DNA of 64,000 bases. Origin: Plenodomus lindquistii (lineage: Eukaryota; Ascomycota; Dothideomycetes; Pleosporales; Leptosphaeriaceae). The number at the start of each line of letters is the position of its first letter. Position 1 is the stretch's first letter. The position numbers and the translations under genes are program-made. Below the pieces are notes generated by a model. That model searched no databases, was not told where the DNA came from, and was given only the letters and a program-made list of their open reading frames with translations. The DNA lies in NCBI GenBank assembly GCA_025504975.1, contig JANUWI010000007.1:1426001-1490000 (forward strand), read 5' to 3'. This document shows positions 45,380-55,339 of the stretch, one piece after another.

Positions 45380-47894
45380 ATGGCGCGCCGCTCAGCCCGC
45401 CTGCAAAAGGTACGCGCAATCTCGCTCGGCTCCCACCCTACCCTGTTGTTTGTTTACATGTGCTGACCCGTGCTACAGGCGCCTACCCCTTCCGCAGACA
45501 CGTCGATGCGGTCAGACGATAGTTGGCACACGGCATCTTCACCCCACGCTGAGCTCCCGACACTGCCAGAGATGCCCCATCTGCCCGATCCAAGTATGAA
45601 GAGCGCGAAAAAGCCCGCGGCCAACCGCGCGGCATCGAAGCTCCCGCAGGTCACCGCAACACCGCACAAGAGCAACCCGTCCAAGGCGCAGCAGCTTGCA
45701 GCCGCTTCGAGTCGCACACCAAAAGATCGCACACCCATCAAGCCCGCAGGCCAGGAAATGCATCCCGCGCATCATCACGCAAGCACAGCAAAGGTTCTGG
45801 ACGAGGCGCGTTGGTTGGGCTTTCAGTCGCTGGGCGCACAGACTGCTGCCAGCAATGCCGGCCCTGGCACGCCCTCGAAGACTCCAGCGCCTACTGGCAC
45901 GCGTAAAGCCATGGACGTCGAGTCGTCACCAGACTTCCGCTTCCGCTTCAAGTCACCTTTTCCCATTCAGAAAGGCTCCAATACGGACGAGGCAGACCTG
46001 AGTCCTAGCTCGCGCAACATTCTGCGAGATGCTGCCATCTCTGGAACTCCTGGTGGCGGAAGCCGCGCTATCTTTGGTACGTATCTGACTATAACATTGA
46101 TTGAAGATCAAATCAGATCTTGCTCGACAGACCTGACAGCAAATGTCAACGCATCACTCAACTGCTGTTCGAGACAGCTGATACTTGTCTTGTATCATGC
46201 TAACTCAATATAACAGGCACTACAGAATTCTCGACCAAGGCAGACATGTCCCCGCAACGCAAAAAGGTGGAGGCCAAGGGCAAGATGGCGCGCTTCAGCG
46301 ATGTACACCTGGCCCAGTTCAAGAAGATGGACTCGATTGCGAACCATGCCTCAGCTTTCCGTGCCGACCCAACTCGATTCAAGCCCGTCACTCAGTCTCT
46401 GAAGAAGACACCCTCGAAGCCAGAACTAGGCAAGACCGATCCCAAGCTCAAGCGAACACAGTCGAAGGCAGATCTCGGAGAGTCGAGTGCTGCAGGTGGG
46501 CTGAAGCGCACACAGTCAAAGATGGATGTCGGCGAGTCCGCCAGTCGGATTCCCCCAACGCCTCTGAAGCGCACCCAGTCCAAGATGGACCTTACTGGAT
46601 CCAACTTGCCACGCTCGCAATCTAGCATTCGATCGGGTCTGCCTTCTTCGCGCGACGGACGTCCAGCCTCCAGTGAGGGCGGTGGTAATGCTGCTGCGAA
46701 ACGTGTCAAGCGGACTGAGGTCGATGATGCGTCCACCAATCGCCCGACCTCGAGCGAGGGCGCATCTGCGGCCCAAGTACCTTCCGTTGCGACTCCAGCG
46801 CGTAAGATTACTTCTCAGACTGCGCTACCACGAATCGCTGCGAGGCTGATGACTCCTACCAAGGCCTCTCTGGCTCGCTCGCAGAGTGTCAAGGTCGCCA
46901 AGTCCGTCTCTATGATCCCCTCATTGATGAACTCACCCTCCACGGCCAACCAAATCCCTTCACCTTCTCCCGTGAAGCTTGTGAAGGGCCCTGCAGCCGC
47001 AAATAACCTCTTCTCACCTACCAACCTTGGCAAAGCCATGCGAGATGGAGCCCGCGACAGGTTTCTTCAGGTGCGTGAACAGATCTTTGCACACGTCTAA
47101 GGCAACACCCACTGACACGTTCTACAGGCAGGCCGAAACCTAGATCGCGTTCGTTCCATCCTGCGCACTCCCAGCCGCAAGTTCTCCAACGATCCAGCCA
47201 AGATTGCCGCAGGAACCCACATGTCTCCTCCGCCAGCCCTCACTGTACCTGCCATTCCCGCCACAGCACCAGTAAAGAAGCATGTCAACTTTAGCAATAG
47301 TACGCTTGGCGGTGCGACTCACGAGGAGCTCGGTAAATCCCCATCGCCGATGAAGTTCAGGGCTGGCAGTGAGGTGCCTATGGGCGCGGTCATCTATCCT
47401 ACTCTCCAAGCTGGTGGTGTCCAGTATCCCGAGCTTTCTCAGGATGACAATAGTCTTGCTGAATCTCCTTCGCGACGTCTCACGTTTGGTGGTGAGGCTG
47501 CGAACCACCCCCGTACCTTCTCTTTCGAGGCTGGCAAGTCTGTCAAGTTTGGTGAGTTTTTGCATCATGTCGCTTCTTCGTTGAGATTCTTTTGTTGACT
47601 ATATCAGGTCCTGCGTCTGCCGGTACCATTCGTGTGGTCCGCAACAGCGATGGATCCTCTTCTGATGGCAAGAAGCGCAAGCTCGAGCCAGTCCAAGAGA
47701 CATCGGACAAGGAGAACGACCAATCAGCTGATGGAAACATGCGCTCTGCCAAGAAGATGAAGCCTACCTTGGCTGCTCCGCCAAAGACTCGTGCCAGTGC
47801 TAGCAAGCTCCACCGTCAGACGCCAGGACGTGGAGGTGCAATCAGCAAGTCGCGCCTCAACTTCCTGGCGACACCCAAGCGAAGCAAGGCATGA
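45380..47894 (+). CDS. Low-complexity basic, probably nuclear protein with LKRTQSK repeats
   Basis: No named family is recognised. The spliced product is 730 residues, Ser/Pro/Lys-rich, with many TP/SP phosphosites. It starts MARRSARLQK. Three near-identical repeats lie within about 60 residues: LKRTQSKADLGESS, LKRTQSKMDVGESA and LKRTQSKMDLTGSN. Further features are VRSILRTPSRKFSN, VKKHVNFSNSTLGG, a bipartite-like KKRKLEPVQ, an RGGAISKSRLN stretch and the terminal NFLATPKRSKA. These basic clusters suggest nuclear localisation and CDK regulation. Introns: 45410-45478, 46077-46216, 47071-47127 and 47552-47607. The start is fixed by a 30-nt first exon ending exactly at a GTACGC donor. Confidence 0.8.
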
Positions 47895-48552
47895 AGGGTT
47901 AGATCCTGGCAAACTCTCAGAGTGCTCCACCGTTTTCAAAGCAGAGTGTCAGGACTGAGCTTCATGTCTCTGCGTTCAGATACGCGACACTCTTTCTCAT
48001 TCTCCTTTGTTATACACTTTTGGGTTTTGTCCCTTGATGTGCACACGAGCACCAGTCACGATTTCTTTTGGTTTTTGATTTCCTACCTCATGTCATGACT
48101 TTCGGATTGGACTGGCGCATGTGGGATCAAAATCTCTGGGTTCTTTGACGAACAATGTGTCCTATGGACATTGCATAACGCGAACAGGTCTTTGAGACCA
48201 TACTTAGCATTTGTACAACATGACGAATCGACGAACATACTTGTCCCCCTGCATGCATGTGTAGCTTCGATGCATACATGTGTGCTTGACGTTATCTGGC
48301 TCGCGTGATGTTTGCAGTGTGCCAGTGCAGATGCATATCCATGCGGCCAGGGTACGGTGGACTAGGGCGAAGACCCTGCGTGGTTGGATCAAGCGAAGCG
48401 GAATCGACGTCAGGCCGCTGCTCCACTGGATGATTTGGCCGAAGCACCTGCAATTCACACCGCCGACACGCAGGCCCCCCCCACTGCGCGCCCACATCTG
48501 CGAACAACCGCTCTCCCTACGTCACTCTCTCCCTAGCCTCTAGTACGTCTGC
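47895..48552. other. Intergenic region before the BAG-domain gene
   Basis: About 0.66 kb. The right part must contain the promoter and probably an unrecognised first exon of the BAG-domain gene, since that gene lacks an in-frame ATG before its hydrophobic segment. A GTACGT donor-like site lies at 48543. Confidence 0.4.
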
Positions 48553-49791
48553 GTGTGGCTCTTGCTCTGGCTGCGGGCAAGTCCCCACCACACCTTCACC
48601 GTGGCGTCGCTGAACAATCTTGTCGACGAAGCGAAGAAATCTGTCGACTTCTTCAAGAACCACCCTCGTGATATTATCGACTTCTTCGCAAAGCCCCGCC
48701 TCGACGATCCTGCCTACCTGACCACACTCGGCATCGTCTTTGCGTCCATCATCGCCGCCATGTCGTGGTTCTCTCGCTCAGGCGGCAGCTGGGGAGGACG
48801 CTTTTCGCCTTTTGGCCGACCTGGCAACTCGCCCAATTCGGGCGTTGTCAGCGACTCGGACTTTTCCTACATTACAAACGAAGACTTGCAGCGGAACGGC
48901 GCCGCCTCTGCCCCCGAGATAGTCGACTGGGACGACAAGAACCCAGAACGCGAGACAGACGTGCTGGTCTTCAAGGAGAGGCGCACCCACTACCCCACAC
49001 ACTTCCCCGCCCACAGCATACGTGACGGCGAACTCAAGATTGGCACTGTGCGCCAGGCCGCCGCAAAGAAGCTGGGCATCGACCACCCCGGTCGGATACG
49101 CATGTTCTACAAGGGCCGCAACCTCAAGCACGACGAGCGGACCGCGCGCGAAGAGGGTCTCCGCGGCGACGGCACAGGCAGCGAGATCCTCGTCACAGTC
49201 GGCGAGGCTGCAGCAGGAGGCCTCGCACCGGGCGCAGAAGAAGCAGCCCCCCGCGCCTACAGCGACAACGACGGCTCCGACGGCTCCGACGACGATGTCG
49301 ACTCGGGCGCAAACACGTCGGGCAAGAAGAAGTCGCGCAAACGCGGCGGACGAAAGAGCAAGCGCAAAGGCCCCGCCGCCTCAAACAACTCGGGCACCTC
49401 AACACCAGGCTACTCCACCGCCGGCGCCCACGCAGAATACCTCCCCATACCCTCGCACATCAACGCCGCACCCAAACCCGCCGCCACCCCTACCCCTCCC
49501 CGCGCCGCAACTCCCGTCACAGCAATGGGCAAGCTCGACCAAATCGCTAGTAAATTCCACACCGAGTTTGTCCCCATGGCGGTGCAATATATGAGCAATC
49601 CGCCGACGGAGAAGAGCAAGCGCGAATTCGAGTACAAGAAGTTGAGCGAGACAATACTGACGCAGATAATTTTTAAGCTGGATGGTGTGGAGACGGAAGG
49701 GGATGGCGAGGCGAGGCTGAAGAGGAAGGCGCTTGTCAAGGAGGTGCAGGGCTTGTTGAGTAAGTTGGATGAGGTGGGTAAGGCTGGTTGA
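48553..49791 (+). CDS. BAG-domain Hsp70 co-chaperone with N-terminal membrane segment and ubiquitin-like region (5' end unresolved)
   Basis: Likely nucleotide-exchange factor for Hsp70, like yeast Snl1. From the open frame: a charged helix (LVDEAKKSVDFFKNH), a hydrophobic segment (YLTTLGIVFASIIAAMSWF), FSYITNEDLQ, and a ubiquitin-like fold (LKIGTVRQAAAKKLGI, RIRMFYKGRNLKHDERT). An acidic then Lys/Arg-rich linker (KKKSRKRGGRKSKRK) leads to a C-terminal BAG helix bundle from LDQIASKFHTEFVP to LLSKLDEVGKAG. The frame has no ATG until 48760, which would delete the membrane helix. The true start is therefore probably in an upstream exon; I list the frame as open from 48553. Confidence 0.75.
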   Translation: MWLLLWLRASPHHTFTVASLNNLVDEAKKSVDFFKNHPRDIIDFFAKPRLDDPAYLTTLGIVFASIIAAMSWFSRSGGSWGGRFSPFGRPGNSPNSGVVSDSDFSYITNEDLQRNGAASAPEIVDWDDKNPERETDVLVFKERRTHYPTHFPAHSIRDGELKIGTVRQAAAKKLGIDHPGRIRMFYKGRNLKHDERTAREEGLRGDGTGSEILVTVGEAAAGGLAPGAEEAAPRAYSDNDGSDGSDDDVDSGANTSGKKKSRKRGGRKSKRKGPAASNNSGTSTPGYSTAGAHAEYLPIPSHINAAPKPAATPTPPRAATPVTAMGKLDQIASKFHTEFVPMAVQYMSNPPTEKSKREFEYKKLSETILTQIIFKLDGVETEGDGEARLKRKALVKEVQGLLSKLDEVGKAG

Positions 49792-49838
49792 ATCATCTTC
49801 AAGTCATTGAGAATCTGTCCAGTGCCCTGTTTGAGGGG

Positions 49839-49867
49839 TGTGTGTGTGTGTGTGTGCGTGTGTGTGT
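49839..49867. repeat. GT microsatellite 1
   Basis: Nearly perfect (GT)n run of about 29 bp with one C interruption, 3' of the BAG-domain gene. It is paired with a second run about 85 bp away. Confidence 0.9.
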
Positions 49868-49952
49868 TCTGAGAAACCGGGGCACAGACATGGCAGAGAT
49901 CCAAAGGTGATTTCAATCTCCTTATCATTCTGTTCATAGAGGAGAGCCACGT

Positions 49953-49974
49953 TGTGTGTGTGTGTGTGTGTGTG
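49953..49974. repeat. GT microsatellite 2
   Basis: Perfect (TG)n run of about 22 bp in the same intergenic gap, in the same orientation as the first run. Confidence 0.9.
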
Positions 49975-50411
49975 GAACCTACGTCTGGATGAACTTCGAC
50001 GTTGGCATCTCAAGATGGGACCTTCCCTATATCCCAGACTTTCATCTAATTAAATCAAATTAGATCTAATTCAACCCTACATGCCTGCTTTTGTTGGTGG
50101 AGTGGATATTTTCTTCATTTCAGGATATGCTCTTTGTGAGATGAAAGCTTACAGAGGATTAATAGGAGAGGAGAGGGAAACGAAATATTCGGAGAGTCGA
50201 ACTAAAGACAAATAATCGCTCGTGGTAAGGAGCCGACGACAACGGACAATTAAGTGTTGCAATGGGATACAGAAGAAGATAATAGAAGACGGCCTTGTAC
50301 ATTAGCTTTCTGCGATCAAGTCCACATTCCCCATGCACAACATGCCACTTTTGACCTCCCCGCTCCTTTCCTTCCTCTTCCCCCACAACACGTCTTTGCA
50401 TATCCTTCCCG

Positions 50412-51472
50412 TTAACAGCGCCCCTCACACCCCACCACATCCCTCCCCTCGCCCACACACCTCAAACACAGTCCCGCCCGCTCCTCCAACTGCCTCAGCG
50501 CCTCAGCCCTATGTCTCCTATACTCCGGTCTACTATGCTTATAATCATACATACACGGCGCACTTCGTTCCCTAGGCTCCGGATCCGGAATCATTCCCAC
50601 CTTGGCCATGACATTTGCAAGTGATTGGGAGCTCAATTTCGCGGGCCAGAGATCATGGTCGCCCAGGAGTTGCATGTATGCGTAGGCGTAGGCGCTTGTG
50701 TAGCCGCATTTGTGTACGCAGGAGGCTGTTGGGTCTTCGATGCCGGTTAGGAGGATGGTGGAGAGTGTTAGGCGGGCTGTGCTGCGGGAGGATTCTAGGA
50801 GGGCTGAAGAGGGGGGGGGAAGGGATTCGTTAGTTCGGTTTTGGGGATTTTTTTGGATGGATTGGTTGAGGGGGTGTGGGGGCGGGGGGATACGTACCGA
50901 GGACCCTCCAGTCTAGTACGGCTTCTACTTCAGGGCAAGCGAGTGTCGTGAAGGAGGTGGGGTGGTGGAGGATCATTTTCCTGGTAATGGTGCGGAAAGA
51001 CGGGGCGTTGTGGAAGATATAGGCGGCTGTGGCGAGGATGAGGAGATCACTCATCGGTTGGGGTGCTTGAGAAGTCAACTCCAGCCACGTTGAACTCGCA
51101 AATCGTAGAGCATGAGAGCAGTCATATTTATCGGCCAGCATGGCGATGCTGAGGACCGTCTGCGCTGGAACGTGCTGGAACGTTCTCGGGAACCTCGTCG
51201 CTGCGATAATGTATGACTGCGCAGAGAATCTGCAGTGCGGTGGCGTCGTCTTCAGGTAAGGGGAATTCGGGCGTGCTGGTTGTGGTGGTCTTGAGGTCGT
51301 TGCCTTCTTTCCAGTTTGGCCCGAACATTGTGCGGAAGGGCTTTGAGACTGCACTTAGGAGTGTTGAGTTGGCGCTGATTCTTACCTTGTCTGGTCCGAC
51401 GAGAAAGATGCAGTCTGTACCTTGGACGTTGTCGGTTGGAGGGTCTTGTTTAGTGTCGATGAAGTCGGCCAT
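50412..51472 (-). pseudogene. BTB/POZ-domain gene inactivated by a 10-bp tandem duplication
   Basis: The N-terminal frame (MADFIDTKQDPPTDN) carries a BTB fold: DCIFLVGPDKVRISANSTLL, SKPFRTMFGPNWKEGN and LQILCAVIHYRSDEVP. The frame then stops shortly downstream. A second frame carries the rest (AQTVLSIAMLADKYDCSHAL, LLILATAAYIFHNAPSF, VLDWRVL), continuing over intron 50804-50897 to a C-terminal part ending GCEGRC. The frame change falls exactly at a perfect tandem repeat, GCTGGAACGT twice at 51164-51183 on the plus strand. Ten extra bases explain the shift. Fungal BTB proteins of this size act in protein interaction or ubiquitin ligases; exact role unknown. A sequencing error is possible. Confidence 0.8.
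51164..51183. repeat. 10-bp direct tandem duplication inside the BTB gene
   Basis: Two adjacent identical 10-mers (51164-51173 and 51174-51183). Removing one unit would join the two BTB frames, so the duplication is the likely inactivating event. Confidence 0.9.
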
Positions 51473-52174
51473 GGTGGTGATATCGATGTCGTACTAGAAA
51501 GCTCAAGGAAAGCGGGCAGGTTGTACGTTCCCAATGATCTAGATCTAAGTCTCTACTTGATCTGTTATACGTATACTTTAAGAGGACACAAATTGTGGAT
51601 GTGATCCCCAAGATGTCTTCTTCGTAAACATCCAATAGTCCACTATGCACTATAAGACCAGGTTGACATGCGCCACCAACATATCCTATAAATAGGATCT
51701 CTTCCAGACGATAAAAGCGTTTGGGAAAGCAGTAAATCACTTTTGATAATTGGCTCTGAGTTGAAGTTCACCGCCCCTGCACGCGCTTCTGGTGAGGCTG
51801 GTCTAATCACTGTCAGCCATATGTACGCGCGGATCCTTTATCAAACTGTAGTGCATGCAGAGTAACCTGTACAACAAAAGGCAAGTCGTTCCACGCGACT
51901 GGTATTCGCGGGAGACTTGTACGACCTCGTACCAACCCCTGCAACTTCTGTCGATGAGTCCTAGCCGGTCCAATCGTTGACCGCATCGCGTTGTGACGTA
52001 AAACGGAAGGCGCAATCAGCGTGAAGCACATGGCTTCTACAGGTAGGCTACTGACCCCGCTACTCATCGACTTACGCCTTACTGAGCTTCACACCATCGC
52101 AATCCCATTCTGAGGCAGCATATTATGCCTATCAATTGACTATTCAATCTCACATAGGGCTCTCGATCCACAAA
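51473..52174. other. Intergenic region between BTB and SET genes
   Basis: About 0.7 kb between divergent genes; expected to hold both promoters. No element or gene is recognised. Confidence 0.45.
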
Positions 52175-53215
52175 ATGGGTAATTTAGCGAGTATACTGGC
52201 ATATGCTGCACAAGTCGTCTTTGGAAAGGGTGAAGGACCAATCGTTAGCTCATCGATGTACACTATCCAGAACGTGCCTGGTAAGGGCAAAGGCCTTGTG
52301 GCGACGGACGACATACCCAAAGGCACACGAATCACATCTGAGAAACCCATCATGACCATGTCACACTCGGCTACAAGCATGGAGCAATTGGAAATACGAA
52401 TCGTCCAGAAACTGAACAATCTAAGCTCACACCAGCAGCAAGATTTCCTGTCCATGGCCAACATCTATCCTTACACCACAGCCGCACAGAGAAACCTTGG
52501 TATCCTCAGAACCAACGGTCTACCCACCGGATCAGATCTCCAGACCGCTGGCATCTTCTCAATCGCCTGTCGCATCAACCACGCCTGTGACCACAACGCC
52601 CAAAACTTCTGGAACGACAACCTCAATCAGCTCACCATCCACGCTGTACGCGACATACGCAAGGGCGAAGAAATTACGATCGAATACTCAAACATGCGGA
52701 GAGACCGCCGTACGCGGCAGCACGAGCTCTGGCAGAACTTCAAGTTTCAATGTACATGTCGGCTCTGCATGTTACCAGAGGTGGAGAGCAGCCTCAGCGA
52801 TGCAAAATTTGAAAGGATACACTACATAGACTGTTTGATCGAGCAGGGTGGCCTACAAGGCCTCGTCTCGTCTCCTCGGCGGATGCTCAGATACGTCGAT
52901 GAACAGGTTCAATTGTGGAACAAGGAGCCTGCCACAAGTGTCATTGGCCTGGGCCGGGCATATCCGGATGCCTTTGAGCTTGCTATCGCGAACGGCGATT
53001 TGGCCAGGGCGAGTGTATTTGCGGAGAGATTGGTGCCGCTGTTCTTGACGTCCATGGGTCCTGATAGCCCGGACGTGGTTCGTTTCAGGGAGTTGGCGCT
53101 GAATCCAGCGAAGCATGAGTACTACGGCATGTCGATGCAGTGGAAAACGACATTAAAGGATGTTCCGCAGGGGCTGGGGCCGAGAAAATTCGAGAAGTGG
53201 CTTTGGAGGAGGTGA
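52175..53215 (+). CDS. SET-domain protein (SMYD-like lysine methyltransferase family)
   Basis: Putative protein-lysine methyltransferase using S-adenosylmethionine. Single exon, 346 residues from the ATG of MGNLASILAY. The SET core begins with YTIQNVPGKGKGLVATDDIPKGTRI, continues with the cofactor and active-site segment CRINHACDHNAQNFW and GEEITIEY (catalytic Tyr), and ends with a Cys-rich post-SET (CTCRLC). The C-terminal helical half (ELAIANGDLARASVFAERLVPLF) is TPR-like. There is no MYND zinc finger, unlike classical SMYD. The substrate is unknown; many short fungal SET proteins of this type are uncharacterised. Confidence 0.85.
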   Translation: MGNLASILAYAAQVVFGKGEGPIVSSSMYTIQNVPGKGKGLVATDDIPKGTRITSEKPIMTMSHSATSMEQLEIRIVQKLNNLSSHQQQDFLSMANIYPYTTAAQRNLGILRTNGLPTGSDLQTAGIFSIACRINHACDHNAQNFWNDNLNQLTIHAVRDIRKGEEITIEYSNMRRDRRTRQHELWQNFKFQCTCRLCMLPEVESSLSDAKFERIHYIDCLIEQGGLQGLVSSPRRMLRYVDEQVQLWNKEPATSVIGLGRAYPDAFELAIANGDLARASVFAERLVPLFLTSMGPDSPDVVRFRELALNPAKHEYYGMSMQWKTTLKDVPQGLGPRKFEKWLWRR

Positions 53216-53808
53216 AGTACCACTGTGTGCATCAAGACAAAACGGTGACAGTGTGGAGGGCAGACGGGACGTTGCCCGCTCTCAGACGTACAGTACTAAA
53301 ACGAACTCGATATATAGAGCATATATATCCGTTAATTGATCAAGTCGTCAAGAAACCAATGTGCAAACGTGTGGCGCGGAGATCCACGTAGTGCGAGGGC
53401 TAGTTCGGCTGTGGTCGTGCCTATCTCGTTGGTTTGAGTATGACTTTCCTCCGCTTCTCCATACTCAACATTCCCTTCTTTTTGCTTCTTTTAGCCCTCG
53501 TTATTATGCAAGGTGTTAGCATTAGCAGCACAGATAGATTCTCGTATATAAAGTGAGAGTGCCTAAGAGACCTGTTAGTTGCAGCAGTTTCAGGTCGCAG
53601 GTGAGTTAAGTTGGCCCAACATATTGCCCTATCTTCACCTTCCCCCTCACCACCATGTCACCACTCGCTCACTCCGACAGCCCTACGTCATATTTTCTTT
53701 TACTCGTTCTCCAAATCTTGTAAACTACCTTTCACTCCGCTGTAAAAGATACCGAAATCATACACAAACCTTTCCCAAACTACGCCCACAGCACACAAGA
53801 TCCTCGCA
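53216..53808. other. Intergenic region
   Basis: About 0.6 kb with no gene recognised. A pyrimidine-rich leader precedes the ATG at 53809. Confidence 0.45.
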
Positions 53809-54719
53809 ATGACCGACTCAAACGCCACAAGCACAACCGAAATCGCCTCCACTCAGGATGTCAATCCCGTCCCCAGTCCCACTGAAGACACCCCAGACCC
53901 CAATTTCTACCTCAAATCCTACCACAAAAACAACTCGACACGCGCAGACTTTATAAAAGGCTGGCGCATCACCCTCGACACGTACTACGCCCTGGAAGCC
54001 GCAGTCGAACAACTCCTCCTCACCTAAAACCTCGACAAGCATCTCACCATGCGGAACAAAGACGCAAAGTGGAAAATTGGCTCCATAATCGATAGTCTCG
54101 AAGAGATGGTCCAGTTTTCCTTTCTCACCCGTCAGGACGCTCGACCCCCGCGAGCCTGGCGCGATCAAGCCATCAAGGGCATGATATGCAGTAAAGCCGT
54201 CGAAGTGCAGGAGCGCAAGGCAAAAGGGATTTTTTCGCCGTACACGCCGAAAAGGAGAAAGACGTTGCATAACAGTGGGAGCGGTTTGGCTCTTAGCCCG
54301 ACAAAGTTGCCAAAGACTAAGATTGAGGACGCGGTGTTTGTGGCTCGCATGGTGCTCGAGGATGATTTTGAGGAGGCGAGGGTTGGGCTGAGAGACGTGG
54401 TGAAGAGTAATGTTAAGCTTATGCTTACGGCGAGAACACTGAATTTCGAGTAAGTCGTTCCTTTATATACTAGGCTTACCGTATGATATTATTGGGTACT
54501 AATATAGAAAGGGCCCTTTCCATTCGTAAACTCCGCCGAGCTGTCGAAGACGCTTTTGATATCGGCGGTGAGGACACAGGAGTTGCGCTGCTTTGGAAGA
54601 CAGATGATGGTAACAAAGAGGAGATTTTGACAGATGACGATTTGAAAAAGTTTGTCTATGCGCAGATTGGGTTGCAGAAGGGGGAGCTTGCTTTGCTGGT
54701 CCATATCAAGGATCAGTAG
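53809..54719 (+). pseudogene. Uncharacterised gene with an in-frame stop and a splice-frame mismatch
   Basis: Reads MTDSNATSTTEIASTQD..., FIKGWRITLDTYYALEAAVEQLLLT, then TAA at 54025-54027. The same frame continues uninterrupted with NLDKHLTMRNKDAKWKIGSI, DQAIKGMICSKAVEV, RRKTLHNSGS and LMLTARTLNF. A good intron (54450-54507, GTAAGT...TACTAATATAG) follows. The last exon reads ALSIRKLRRAVEDAFDIGGE and GELALLVHIKDQ only if one base is dropped at the junction. Two independent lesions suggest a young pseudogene. The domain is not recognised; the last exon has an alternating pattern loosely like PB1-type or ubiquitin-like folds. Confidence 0.6.
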
Positions 54720-55339
54720 CCCGGCCGATGGTGGCGCAAACTTGGACAAGCATTAGGTTGTTGACCTTTGCACGCGTTAGGGCTCTACGAAGACTGCCGC
54801 GAAGTTTCGCAGGATGTCTTGTTGTAGTGCAGGATACATCAATAGGAATGGTTTCCTTGGAACCGATTGGAGCGACGGTCATTCTTCGGGCAAAATTGTC
54901 TGTGAGCGGATGCACTCGGCTCACATTCACCCGAACGGTAGCTCGCTCTTCGGCATCTGCAGCGCAGAGGTCAATGTCACTCTGGTGTGCAGCCACTCTG
55001 CGGAGATCCCTGAAGAACTCCAACATGGCCTTGGAGCGGATCGCGTGGGGGTGGGGTAAGCATGTACGCATGTTGCATCATGGTCACGTGGTCACGGATC
55101 GTTCTGAGTGGTGTCGTTAACTTGGGTTGACGCATTAGCAATGAACTCCAGCAAAATAGTGCTTGCACTTACTCGTAGTTGAGCATACTAGGTGTAAGCA
55201 TCATCTTGACGTTTCGTTTGACAACATCGTAACAAGAAGCAGATTGAGAGTGAGCTTCTCTCAACACGATGATCACGCGATGTCGGAGAAGAGCGACATC
55301 ATAGGTAGGGGCGTGATGCTAAGGATTTTCTTCCATCAA
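54720..55339. other. Intergenic region with overlapping open frames
   Basis: About 0.6 kb. A minus-strand frame (54706-55071, 121 codons) and plus-strand frames overlap. None resembles a known family and the overlap argues that most are chance. It precedes decayed copy B. Confidence 0.4.

Noticed and set aside
45278..45522. Upstream ATG frame overlapping the start of the LKRTQSK protein
   Set aside because: It reads through the first intron and out of frame with the conserved exons; best explained as 5' leader.
54706..55071. 121-codon minus-strand open frame
   Set aside because: Overlaps plus-strand frames of similar length and runs into the neighbouring gene's 3' end; no homology could be recognised. 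Kept only as a possibility.
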